Part shown: piece after piece, positions 22,004 through 34,044 of the stretch
Numbering within the stretch: position 1 is the first letter of the stretch
How the letters are laid out: each line of letters starts with the position of its first letter
Origin: Immersiella caudata
Taxonomy: Eukaryota; Ascomycota; Sordariomycetes; Sordariales; Lasiosphaeriaceae
Reading direction: 5' to 3'
Length of the DNA stretch: 64,000 bases
Assembly: GCA_030512335.1 (NCBI GenBank)
Contig: JAULSU010000006.1
Span: forward strand, 1,922,001 to 1,986,000
Translations under genes and position numbers: made by a program
Notes under the pieces: model-generated
Seen by the model: the letters and a program-made list of their open reading frames with translations, nothing else
Database searches by the model: none
What the model was told of the DNA's origin: nothing

Positions 22004-24801
22004 ATGTCGGATTCAGAGAGGTCGCCCTTGGCGTCGACACGGAGCAGCAGGAAATCGCCAAAACACATATCAAGGCGGGCATCGGAAGGTTCAGAGTCGT
22101 CAGAATCAACACCGCTGCTCAGCTCAGATGCGACGCCCCGCTACGATGGCGACGAGGATAGCGCTCGCAATGCAGACATCGCCTCGATTGTCGACGTTGC
22201 GTCAAACAAGTCGACGAAGACGACTTCGTGGATATCACCTTCCGTTGTTGCCATTATAGTACTGGCCATGCTCTCGGCCGCGATCATTATCGTCGCATTC
22301 TTCGTCCCCGCTGCTCTCGAAGAGTACACAAAGCAAGCACTCGTTCTCGAGCCAACAAACCTCGCTCTCGAATCCATCACAGCCGACGGAGTACGCGCGC
22401 GAATACAAGCCAACCTCCGACTAGATTCACGGCGTGTCAAGAATGAGCATGTGAGGCATGTGGGACAGGCCACGACGTGGCTGGTCAGGGAGCTGGGGAC
22501 GGCGGAGACAAAGGTCCATGTATACCTCCCCGAGTACGACAACGTTTTGCTGGGCACGGCAGGCCTCCCATCGTTGAGCGTCAACATAATGGACGGCAAG
22601 AACAATGCGATAGACTTCGTAGCCGATTTGATCCCGGGGAACGCCGAGGGGATCCGATCCGTCGCAAACGACTTCTTGGAGGGGAAGGTAGATGTCCTTC
22701 GACTTCGGGGCAAGACCGAGATCCAACTGAAGGTTGCTGGCTTCATCCCACTCGGGACGCACTCTATCGCAGAGTCACTGTCAGTTGAAGGTCAATCTCT
22801 CTACAGTTCTTTCAAATCCCTGTATTTTGGAGAGAAATTTCTCTTCTAAGCCATCCAAGTCACCAAATCCAGACCCTTGTCCTCCGCTTTCCGAACTCGT
22901 CGCTGATATGTGTGTGCAGTCGCCAAGTTGCCTCAACTCCCCGCCTACAATATCACGAAGGTGAACTTTCTGGAGGAACCCATTCCAGGGCAAGATGAGA
23001 AAGTCATGGCGGCCGAGGTCTCGATTTCAGCCTACAATGAGCACCCGATTTCGGTTGACATTCCCGAGCTCGGTTTTGAGGTTCTCGTACCCGGGTGCAG
23101 CCCGTACGACCCTCAGATCCTAGTCTCCAGGGCTGTGACCAGCCCTGTAGCTGTGCGACCGAGGACAGATGTCGTTGTAACGGCCCACGGTCGTGTCAGG
23201 GAACTGCCGGAGTCCCTTACACGGCTCTGCCCAGGAACGACATCCTCGCCCTTGGACAATTTCTTCAAGAAATACCTGGGTGGGGAGGCCCCGACCGTAT
23301 TCGTGCGAGGCCAGAAACAGCCAGTTGCTGACACTCCCGGCTGGATCTCGGAAATACTGTCTAGCATCACAGTGCCGGTGCCTTTTCCGGGACGCTCGTT
23401 CGATAACCTGATCCGCAGCTTCTCGCTGACCGATGTCCACTTTACTCTTCCCTCTCCCGATGCCGAACCAGACGACCCAGAATCGAATCCCAAGGTGTCA
23501 GGAACCATTTTGGTCACAGCAGCTCTTCCAGCTGAAATGAACTTCTCGCTGAATGTCACCAGCGTCATGGCAAACGCCACTGTCTTCTACCACTCTAAGA
23601 AGCTAGGAGAACTCAACCTGAGAGACAAGTGGCAACCAGCAAACTCTACGCAGTATCCAGCGAATGGAGGCGATGAAGCCTCGTTGGATATACAGTCTCG
23701 TATCCAAGATGCACCTCTTGAGGTAACCGACGGCGACGTGCTGACACAGGTTATCTCCGCCATTCTTTTTGGAACTGATGAGGTCGTTTTGGGTATTACA
23801 GCCGACGTGGACGTCAGGATTGATACAGTTATCGGTCAGCTCACAGTCAAGGATGTTCCCGCGGAGGGCAAGATCCCATTAAAACGTCTGTCCCCTTGGT
23901 AGAATTGTCAGTTGCCTTTGGATTTTGGCTTGGCAGTACTAGGGTTAGAATATGAAACTGACTTGTTTTGATGTTAGCACTATCCAAAGATCTGTTCGGC
24001 ACCGTTGCGCCCAAGGCTAGAAATATCCAAGTCATCGACACGACCCCTGAGTCTGTTTCCTTGAGAGCATCGGTAAACGTTACGAATCCCACGCCATACT
24101 CGGCACATATCCCCTTTATAAGCATTCATCTATACAGCAACGGCACTCTTCTCGGCGAAGCAAAAGCTGAAAACCTCGACATCACCAAAGGAAATAACAC
24201 CGACCTGATGGTTTCAGCAACATGGCACCCGTCTCTGAGCGGAGACGAAGGCGTTATGCGTGGCCGTAACCTCATCTCCCAGTACCTCTCGGGCTACAAC
24301 ACAAGCATCACTCTGAAAACCCACCGTGGCAGCATCCCTGCGCAACCTCTGATCGGCGAAGCCCTCTCCAAACTAAACATCACCGTCTCCGCCCCCCGTC
24401 TCAGCTTGCCTGGAGGCGACACGGAAGAAGACAAAACACACTTCATTCGGGACGCGACGTTCCACGTCCTTTCCTCTACCGCAACTTTCACGCTTGTTTC
24501 GCCTTTGGAACATGATACCATCTACATTGAGCGCGTCAACGCCACGGCGCTCTACAACCATACGGAGACGGTTGGCCGGATAGAATACGATCTTCCGTTT
24601 GCAGCGCCACCGGGTGAGACGCTCACACCTAGGTTACCGGTTGAGTGGTCATTGGACTCGGTGGGGTATGAGAAACTGAAAGAGGCGTTGGGAGGGAAGA
24701 TGAAGCTAGATGCGAAGGCCGTGGTGAAAGTCAGGCTTGGGCAGTGGACGGAGACGCTCTGGTATTACGGGAAAGGGATTGGGGCCAGTGTTAGAATGTG
24801 A
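22004..24801 (+). CDS. DUF3712 transmembrane protein (Tag1-like, vacuolar family)
   Basis: Three exons, 22004-22790, 22920-23885 and 23978-24801, give 858 residues. A 75-residue Ser-rich cytosolic N-terminus is followed by one strong membrane segment (about 79-103, VVAIIVLAMLSAAIIIVAFFVP). A long non-cytosolic part follows, with repeated beta-rich units and several N-glycosylation motifs (NFSLNVTS, NATV, NGT, NTS, NITV, NHTE). This matches fungal DUF3712/Tag1-type proteins; yeast Tag1 is a vacuolar membrane protein implicated in ending autophagy. Other fungal entries carry the doubtful label pre-rRNA processing protein. Both donors are weak (GTCAAT at 22791, GTCTGT at 23886), so those junctions could shift by a few codons, although the phases close. 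Function is inferred from the family only. Confidence 0.8.
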
Positions 24802-26682
24802 GGGCGAAGTGTTTATGTATATCTGTACTCTTTTTGTCCTTGTTGGGTATTGGGTGACAAGGACCGGTTTGGGTTGGCTGGTACTGCGGCGTTCAAGGGA
24901 TTGGGATGCACCAGGTGCACGGGAAGGCTTGTGGCGTTATATTTGGGTAGACAGGAACTTGCGCTTCGCTGCCGCCACAGTTGCACGGAGGACCCATACC
25001 CGTCGCCGAAAAGACTTTCGTATTCCTCGATGGTGATACCTGCAACAACTACTGTTCTCGACCCAACCACATCTAGGCATTCCATTCCCGGTCCTTGGTG
25101 CTCACGTCGGACAAGCCAACTCGCGGCTCACTGACAGCAGGTGAGCTGTGCAACATGGATCTCGAAAAGTTCCGTCCTAGCTCATCGAGGTTGAACATTG
25201 AGTCGGGGTAAACCCTGACTCAGACACCCTGCAGTTGCATGACACAGCCCGAGAACTGGCTTAGACGTATATCTTGCCGGGGAGAGGCTGAAGTGAGACG
25301 AGACCCGAGATGTGTTATCCCCCGAGATACTGGTGGAGGCGAGACAAGACGGGCTGAATTCCCCATTCCAGTCTTTGTCATCACCGGGACAAATGAAAAG
25401 TCTAGGTCTCATGATCCGCGGGTAGTTGTCAACACTATGATTGAGTGGGTGCTTCTCTGGTTGATAGGTACTAGATAACTGAACTGCCGTGAAGTTTGGT
25501 TGCAGAGGTGTTCCGAGACCACATATGGCTGGCACAAAAGAAAGGAATAGAGCATAACAAGCGTTCTAAGATTTTCGACTAGTGAGGACCCCCCGTTCCT
25601 GATAACAGTCAAGACCACCTGACGCCGAAGTGGTTGCTGTATTTTGCTTGCCTGAAGTCTCACGAGGCACAACCATTGGGTTGCGTTTTGGCTTGGTCGC
25701 CAGTCATTGGGCGAAAGGGGGCGGCCCGTGAGTGGTCCATGGGATGGCAGAGGTCCATGCCGTTTGCATGTGTGTGTCTGTGTTTGGCACCGCGCGGACG
25801 TTAGGGATGTTCTCTGCATGATGGACGGGGAGCGAGTGAACGAGCGAGGAGCACCCAACTTCGCCAGCCAGCCAAGGCCTCTTTTCTGGCCGTCACGCCG
25901 TGCCTGCTCTGTCGCCCAGAACACAGACCACCTGGAGGCCAAAGCAGGACACACCTTCAACCCAATGTCTTACCCCGCCTGCATGAACCCATTGATCGCT
26001 CGGCTGCTCGGAGGGGAGGGGTTTTGGTTTTAATCGACACCCATCAAGCCCTGAGGTGGGCGGCAATGCGGGTACGCAATGTGGAACAAAACATCCATAA
26101 AACCCAGCGTGCCGTCGCTGCCGACTGCCCGTCGCGGTGCACGCGGTTAGGAGCGCTGGCGAGGAGCGAGATGGTACCTCACCTCGATGGGACACCGTGG
26201 TCACCGAGGGGCTGAGCCGTCGGCGGGCGTTGTCTGCGGGTACCGGGGAAGCAGGTCCCGCCGAGAGCCGGGCGCTGCGGTCGCTGAGCGACTGCAAGGG
26301 GAGCTTTCTCCGGCGCCGTGATACCTGGATCCCAGCTCCCAGCCCCCCGTTCATCTTGTTGCGGTGTGCCGAGAAAAAACGCAAGGCACTGCAAATCTGG
26401 CGCCCAGGCCTTACTGCGTATCTGCTTTTGACCGACAGCGGGCTGGTGTTTCAAAGCGGTCAGTTGGATGGCCAGCTGTCTGGAGCTCCCGGTCCCCAGC
26501 TGACATTTCCATTCCACCGTCGGTCCTCCGGCGACGAAACGCTTAATCGGAAACCTCTAGGCAAGGAGTTGGAATCTGCCGTGGATCTCCCGTTGCTCTG
26601 CGTCTGAAATTTCCCACAAGAGGCAGAACTCAAAAAAAAAAAAAAAACCGCGACTCGCGCGGTGATGACTTCAGCCTATTGC

Positions 26683-26722
26683 GTCGAAAAAAAAAAGTCA
26701 TGGCCATGCTTTTTTTTTCGAC
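26683..26722. repeat. 40-bp imperfect palindrome with A/T arms
   Basis: GTCG plus ten A on the left and nine T plus CGAC on the right flank a perfect CATGGCCATG core at 26699-26708. The two halves differ only by small asymmetries beside the core and in arm length. It could form a hairpin or cruciform. Confidence 0.7.
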
Positions 26723-29359
26723 CATCTCTCCCGACTGGAGCTGAAGCTGAACAGCCTGTGGCAGCGAGCTCGCTCTGGACCGGGGCGTTGCTAATCCTTG
26801 GAAGTGCCGGTGTAGGTCTCGGGTACTTACGTGCTATCACCAGGTTCCCCGCTTTTGGTGTCTTCAACGCAACCAGCGCGGTGAGGTGAAGAGTCACACT
26901 GACCTCGTCGTGAGCCACCCCTCAATCGTGGGGCCGCTGCTGGTTGCTGCCGCGAGGCTCGAAGAGTCCAAAGGCGGAGAAGCCATCGAGGGCGGCCGAG
27001 GACGGAATAGGAAACGTACCTGCACATCGGACCACATCCACATGCACGCTGAGGTGGACGTGCAGCAGCAGCTTGTGATGGCCGCAAACACACTGACTGA
27101 GCATGAGCAGCGAGAAACATCTCGGGGGGCGAGAAAGCATCGCGCTGTCAAAATCCCCGTCATGCTTCCCTGCCTTCTCTGCTCCACGATTTCGCTCTCC
27201 TGGCTCGACCCCTTGCGCCCCTTTCTGAATGCCAGGTTCGGGGCGCCACGACCCTGTCGCCGTTTTTCTAAAAAAGAGTGGAGGCCAGGGCAAGCTTCGG
27301 AAACGTCAAGCCCCTTTTCTATGGTGGGGAGCTTTCGTGGGCAGGGGAGCGTGGACTGGTAAATTAGCATAGCGCTGTTATTGCTTTTGGCAGCCCTTCC
27401 CAATTGGCCCCTTTTGATGGGACCGTCCCATGGGTGAACGGGAGCGACGTCGTTGCGAACCAGATTTGCTTCATGCCCGCCGTTTGGAATTTGCTGCATC
27501 CTCCGTGTCGCAGGACGCGACGGGAGCCCGTCGCCACACCTTCTTGAGACACCAGGTCACAATGGCTCTATTCCGTCCGGACCCTCTTTTTGGAGCGGTC
27601 ACAACTTTGGCTGGACACACGCTTCAGCGATGAACGAATTTGCGAATGTCAGAATCAGTGGCTTTGCCATTCGACTGCGCAACAAGCCACGCCAGCGACA
27701 ACCTGGCAAAACGCCCGTTAGACAGGCCCGGGACCCCAACACGGCGGGGATGCTGTCTCCGTCGAATGAGGCTCCGTATGCCCCGTCGACAGATTTACCA
27801 GCCACTGGGAGCATCGGGTTGGGCCTCTGAGCCGCAGAAAACCCCCCAATGCCCTCCGCTTGCTGCTGCATCCAACGGTGGAATCGATGTTTTGGCGAGC
27901 TGTTTTTATCATTGGTGGTCATTGATGACATCCACCACTCATCTGCTCCGAACCTCGAACTTGGAAGCTACCAACAGCGTAGAAGGGGGGATGTCCGCGC
28001 ATCGTGTTGAGAGCGGTGCTTTCTGGCCCCTTGGCGAGACCGCAAGAGCCGAACCTCGATCCACCGCTTACCATCCATCACGCAGCCTGGGAATGCGGAG
28101 CCGAGCAACCGCGACGTTTGTAGCGAATAACATATAGGCTGCGGAAGAGGCATTGAAGGCTCACGTCGTATGCCGCCTTCTGGAAACCTACCCCGTAGAG
28201 CTCGCCGCGCAATTCTGCCGTCTTCACGTCCGTCGGAGAGCGTGGTGACGTTTTCGTTTCCACAGGCTGGGCGCGCGAAACTGGCAGCCCCTAAACCACA
28301 ACAGGCGCAGTCGGAGCGGCGCTGAGGCGTTGAAAACTTTTCAGGCGAGAGCTGGGCAAAAGGTGCGACGCTGTTTCTTTTTTTCTCGTCTCCCCTGCTG
28401 GAGAGGCCCCGGTCTTGGCCCAAATTGCGTTCGAAAAGAGAACAGCGCTCCTTCGAACCGCTAGCGAAATTGGGGTCCCCTATCGTTTCTCGAAGCCTGT
28501 CCCCCGGCTCCATTGATTCATGCTACTGATGGGCCCTCGACGCTCACCAACATAGCGGTGTCCCTTCTTCTCTTGCACTCGAATGATTTGATCTGAAAAA
28601 AAAGTCCCGCCGTTTTCTACAGCACACGCATCACATAACGGTGCGTGCCTTTCTCCGGATCTGTGGCCCAATCGACTGAATCAATTGTGATATCGAAGAC
28701 GTTCAACGGCTTTTGAAAGAAGGTGCGCCCAGACTCACCTAGGTACCTTACAGGCGGGAAGAACGGGAGGGAGCAACAGCAATAAACCAGCCCAGTGGAA
28801 GGGCGCCGCACCTGTCCCGTCTCAGCAGAGTGATCATCTCGCTATCGCTCCGCCCGCACCCCATCGCTCACTCACCCTCTCACCATCTTTTTCCCTCGAC
28901 GCTGTCGTTCCTCATTCTCTGGCAAAGCTCGCGTCGGTCGAGTCAAGCCGGCAGAAGACTGCGCATTCTTTGCACGTTGCTTGAACCCGCATCATTTTGT
29001 TCGCCTCGTTGCATCCGCAAGGTCGGCCCGCGCTAGCCTTTCGTCACGCCCCGAGAAGCTCCTCGCCGAAGACCCCGATCGCGAAAGGGACCCGCCCCTC
29101 GGACATCCTCATCTCGACTCAATCGTACCATCATTTCGCGTCGTTCTTTACTCTCGAGAGAAATCTCGTCCGCTCCTTTTACTCGTTTTGTCTCCCACCG
29201 CGCCTCCTACAGTGCAGATTTGACATCGCCGCTCCTGTTGATTGATCTGCCTGCGATACGAAAGAGATCGAACCGCCTCAGCTGCGCCGCCGAGAACCTG
29301 GACACAGTCGTTGTTCTCCCGCCCACGATAGTCGACCAACTTCGATCTGGTTCACCTGA

Positions 29360-29371
29360 ATGCCCCGGTAA
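29360..29371 (+). other. Minimal upstream ORF (three codons) in the kinase leader
   Basis: ATG CCC CGG TAA, 158 nt before the kinase ATG. It is the only ATG I find in the leader between about 28830 and the main start. Confidence 0.4.
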
Positions 29372-29528
29372 AGGTGTGAAGCTCTTTTGAAGAGCTCATC
29401 TTGTTCGCGAATCTCCTGTGCCGAGTGGGATTGCGGGAGGGAGTCGTCATTCCTCAGCACCCTTCCCACGACATTCGACAGCAACGCCGGCCAAGCAGGC
29501 CTCGACCGACAAAATAGATCTATTCGCC

Positions 29529-31942
29529 ATGACCGTCGGCCACGATTTAACGCATCGCGGGTCGTCGCAGACAATCAACGCGATGGCTCTGGAAGATCGA
29601 TTTGAGGTGTTGAAGGAGATTGGAGATGGAAGCTTTGGTAGTGTGGTGCTGGCAAGAGTGCGAAGCGCAGGCTCCAGCGTGGCCCGTCGCGGCACGGTGG
29701 TAAGTTGTTTGTTTTTGGGTTGCTGTACGAAAGTTTACTGACAAGAATCACCGTGTAGATCGCTATTAAGACGATGAAGAAGACATTTGAGTCGTTTACC
29801 CCGTGTCTGGAGCTGCGAGAGGTCGTGTTCCTCCGGACCCTGCCAGCCCATCCGCACCTGGTCCCTGCTCTGGACATATTCTTGGATCCCTTCAGCAAGA
29901 AGTTGCACATCGCCATGGAATACATGGAGGGAAACCTTTATCAGCTGATGAAGGCCAGAGACCACAAAGCTCTGGACAACGCCAGCGTAAAGAGCATCTT
30001 GTTCCAGATCATGCAAGGCCTAGAGCACATTCACGCCCACAACTTCTTCCATCGAGACATCAAACCGGAGAACATTCTTGTTTCAACATCATCCCACCAT
30101 GATTCTACCAATTCATTTCGACGGTACTCGGCAATGGTTACACCGCCCTCAACACCGCCATCGTACACAGTCAAGATTGCTGACTTTGGCTTGGCTCGCG
30201 AGACGCACTCCAAATTGCCGTACACCACCTATGTTTCCACGCGTTGGTATCGCGCCCCCGAGGTTCTGTTGAGGGCAGGCGAGTACTCGGCACCAGTGGA
30301 CATCTGGGCAGTCGGTGCGATGGCCGTAGAGGTTGCCACGTTGAAGCCTCTCTTCCCCGGCGGAAACGAGGTTGACCAAGTATGGAGGGTATGCGAGATT
30401 ATGGGAAGCCCAGGGAATTGGTACAACAAGGCTGGCCTTCGTGTTGGTGGTGGTGACTGGCGCGAGGGCACCCGCCTCGCAGGCAAGCTCGGGTTTTCCT
30501 TCCCCAAGATGGCGCCGCACTCGATGGACACAATCCTCCAAACCCCACAGTGGCCATCGTCGCTAAGCCAGTTTGTGACATGGTGCCTCATGTGGGATCC
30601 CAAGAACCGACCAACGTCGACACAAGCCCTCGCTCACGAGTATTTCAATGACGCCGTTGATCCCCTCAGGCCAAAGTCGTCGGCGTCAAGGATACTCGGG
30701 AGGAAACAATCGGACCTCAGCCGCGGCAAGGACTCGACCGCATCCACCCCGACCTCATCGAAGCCATCCTGGTTCAGGAAATCCTTGATCGGCCGATCAG
30801 AGAGCACCGAGGCCGTCGCCGCCCCTCAGCCGACGCCAAAGGAGAACGCGACTCCGGCACCACGACCCCCAGTTGTTGTCCTACCGGAGGTCGTACCACC
30901 AAAGGCCAAGCCTGCCGCAGCTAAGAGGACGACATGGACAAATGGCCCGTCCAATGTCGCACCAATGCCGATTCTCCCTACCATCCGCCCAATCTCACCC
31001 TTGTCCGATGCAGTGACTGCGCAGGCCAGGACACCATCGTACAACGATGCATACGCCAACGGAGCCCAAAGGCACCCTCAGGTTGAAGAAAAGAACTCAA
31101 AGAAGATTGGTCGCCAGCTGTCTGTCAACTCGAGTACTAACCACTACGCCGAGCTGCATAGACAACAAGCTGAGCGCGCATTGAATGGAAACTCTAGTCT
31201 TGCATCCCCGCCAAGCGGCCAGAAAGAGAGCTTTTTTTCTCACCTGCGGAAGAGAGCCAGGAGATTCTCAGGCAGGCATCAAACACCCATCTCGCCCACA
31301 TACGACGATATCGAGGCACAGGCTGGTTGCGGGCCTTGGGCAAGCCAGCGCTCCTCGATGGTCATTGACAGCCAGATCCCTCCAGCCCCCATCGCAAAGG
31401 ATACCTACGAGTCGTTGGACAAGACATTACAGCAAAATTTCGATGTTCCACCTGTCCCGCCAGCCCACAATGTGTCCCCAAGCAGCAACCTCAAGCGTCA
31501 TCACTCTCTCCCCCATCACCAACCGAGGTCTGTTGATAACTTGATGCTTGCGGCCCGAGGTACTGGGCCGGTATCTAGCCGGACCCGAAGGGCTCAGGCC
31601 ACGCAAGGGGTGCACCAGTACGATGCTCCGGACGAGGAGGACGAACTCCTGGACGAGGTTCTCGCATCGACACGACGTGCTATGAAGCGTCTTGACCGGG
31701 ACCCGAAGCCGCTGAGGCAGTCAGCTAGCAACCTCGGGCTCTCCAACCCATACCCAACGCCCTCACCATCGGCCAGCGGCCACGCTGTGCTCTTTGGAGA
31801 CGGACAGGAGGCTGTAACTCCCAAACCGCTGAACCTCAACAAAAAGACGTCGGAGTATAAGTGGCCCACGCCACCGTATGACGAGGGCGACTGGGCGGCA
31901 TCTGCATCAGCAAGTATCTGGGCGGCAGGGAACCGCTTCTAG
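29529..31942 (+). CDS. Ime2/RCK-type serine/threonine protein kinase
   Basis: Two exons, 29529-29699 and 29759-31942, give 784 residues. The family is named after yeast meiotic inducer Ime2; filamentous-fungal members (imeB, ime-2, Crk1) act in sexual or morphogenetic development and nutrient or light response. Visible kinase elements are the glycine loop IGDGSFGSVV (from about 31), the ATP-site lysine K61 (IAIK), the catalytic loop H155-R-D157-I-K-P-E-N, D199-F-G201, the dual-phosphorylation loop T213-T-Y215 and STRWYRAPE. As in Ime2 proteins, an insert of about 25 residues sits between the catalytic loop and DFG. The C-terminal 430 residues are Pro/Ser-rich and disordered. The intron (59 nt) splits GTV-IAIK in phase 0. 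Confidence 0.92.
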
Positions 31943-34044
31943 ACAGTGATACGATGGTCTTTTAGGGCGGTTTGTGTAAAAAGCATCGACTTGATTGGGT
32001 TTCATGGGCGGTGTTCAGGTGTCATGATTTCTGGCTGGCGGGCAGGTATCGTTCAATCGGGTCATCATCACTCTTTTGTTTATTTTTCGACTATCATTTT
32101 TGACTTGGATTCCGGTTTCAAGAGCGGCCCCCTCAGGGGTAGCGCACGCCACTATTATTCGCTTCGCGCGGGCTTCTCGCAAGACTTCGATTGGAGTCGG
32201 CCAGAAGCTTTTCGGTTTCACAATACCCACCCACCCAGCAGCGCCCGGAGGAGGATTCTTCTGGAGCAAAGGGCTAATATCTTTGTGTCTTTTTGCCATT
32301 GAAAATACCCCCGAACCATATAGATTGCAAGGCTGTACAGACTAATCAGCCGGAAGCCGCAATGGGCTGGAAAGTTTCTGATTTAAGAGCGTCAGAGTTG
32401 CAAAGCGACAGGCTTTTGTTTCCTTTGTCAGATAGTTCTGTCTTGTAGTATTGTATCAGGTCGAGAGGAGGTTTCCTCAACAACCATTCTCACCAACATC
32501 TAGGAAGGGAAAGCAAACAGGCGACGGCAAGGGGTTACATAAAAGCAGCCCATGGCCCGTCCGCCGTATTTCAGCCGCAGCTTGGATCCAACATATATCT
32601 TTTTTGTCTTTCTACATAGTGTGTTCGCTGGTCCTGACTGGATCGGCAAGAAATTGCGGGTAACGCTGTTTGGACGAGGCTCTTGTGTTCGTGTGTCCTG
32701 ATACCTGGGTGTTTGCCGTCTTGTGTCTCGTCTTGGGCTAGAAAGGGGTACCGCCTGGCGGTTTCGGATAACTTTGGCTGGTTTGTTTGCTCTGGTCTCA
32801 ATGGGGAAGTTATCCCCATTTGGCTACGTAGGTAGTCCCATACTCATCGGAATACAGACAACATTTGGATCGCAGTTGCCAGTGGTTCTCACGTTTGCTG
32901 GGGCCGTTCTCTTGGTTGCGCTCAAGGCAGCGACTTCGATGTATTATGCCCATTGCACCTTGGAACGGACAACACTGTTTGACATCGAGGTGCACAGGTG
33001 GCATAATGTTTACTTTATGCCGGTAACTATTATTATCTTCCCAGCCCCTTTTGATCCGCCGCGGTTGACGCGTGGAAGTGGTTAGGGGGGGCAGGCAACA
33101 GGAAATGAAGCTTAACTTGTTGCCTGGAGGGGTGCAGGCGTAGAAGTGATGATGCCTGAACGGCTTCAGGTTTGGGCCGCAGATGGCAGATACAACTGAT
33201 GGAAGAAAAGTTAATCACCGCTTCTGAGCGAGGTTTATTAGGTGGTTTGGTTTGCTAGCGGTCTCGTCCTGTGAAGTCGAGGTAGGACGAGAGAGTTGTA
33301 ATGGTTCAGGTGAAGTTGAAGTTGGGGATGCTGATGCGGGGGTGGGCTCTCGTCGTCATTGGTCCGTGGTACACAGCGAGCTGTTGGAGACATTTGGGGT
33401 GAGGCTTGCAAGGAGTTGCAGGCAACAACATTCGAGATGCAACGATTTGACAAGGTGTCTAGTCGAGTCGCTTTGCGTTCCTGGCTAAAAGCGCCATCTG
33501 GAAGGCTTGCGTAACACCCTGCAGGCGCGCCGGTGCGTCATCCACGCGACTTTTGATGGAGGAACTGCGTTAGTTGCAGGCATTGGAAACGGGCGCGGGA
33601 GGTACGGTACCTACTGACCTAACCTTAGCACTGCAAACGCCGAGGTACACCTTGAGCGGTGCGCCGTGGTGAGAGCCTTACCTGCCTTATGGGGCGGCAT
33701 GGGGTGAACCCCTCTCGAACTGCCTTCCCCACCACCATCTAGCGTTCCCCGTTGACGGAAGCTGGACTGCAGCACAGCCTCCAATGCATCTGAGCGTGAG
33801 GTGACGGATCAACAAAAGTGACGGCTAGCGCCAGCAATCTGGACCACTGGATCTCATCCTCTTCAACTTGACCCTCGCTTGCTTCCTGGAAGTTGGTCCT
33901 GCATGGCCTGAGAAGGGGGCACTCACTCTTGGGTCCGGTTCTCGAAAGCGGACAGAGCTGAACCGAGCAACACATGCGCATATCGACCATTTGGGCCTAC
34001 ATATACTTTCTAGGTAACTTTAATCAAAAGAAGGAAACGTCGCG
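31943..34044. other. Intergenic region between kinase and Hsp70-like gene
   Basis: 2.1 kb between co-directional genes. It holds the kinase 3' UTR and the Hsp70-like promoter. TTCTCGAA at 33939-33946 resembles two facing heat-shock pentamers but is too short to be a firm heat-shock element. A hydrophobic frame at 32723-33085 lacks a proper ATG. Confidence 0.4.

Larger units (their letters stand above)
24802..29528. other. Large gene-free region before the Ime2-like kinase
   Basis: 4.7 kb with no recognisable protein. Frames such as 26894-27499 (-), 27968-28513 (-) and 26137-26607 (+) are open but have no domain, no family resemblance and no consistent splice sites. It contains an A16 run (26632-26647), a hairpin-forming palindrome (26683-26722) and, near the kinase, a long leader. 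It may be extended regulatory sequence or host a noncoding RNA. Confidence 0.4.

Noticed and set aside
26894..27499. 201-codon minus-strand frame before the Ime2-like kinase
   Set aside because: GC-rich DNA opens several frames here on both strands; no domain or splice-consistent extension was seen.
32723..33085. 120-codon frame with two hydrophobic stretches after the kinase
   Set aside because: It begins with GTG, its first ATG is in the middle of a hydrophobic stretch, and the T-rich noncoding DNA explains the composition.
33939..33946. Heat-shock element upstream of the Hsp70-like gene
   Set aside because: Only two facing pentamers (TTCTCGAA); a functional element normally needs three or more.
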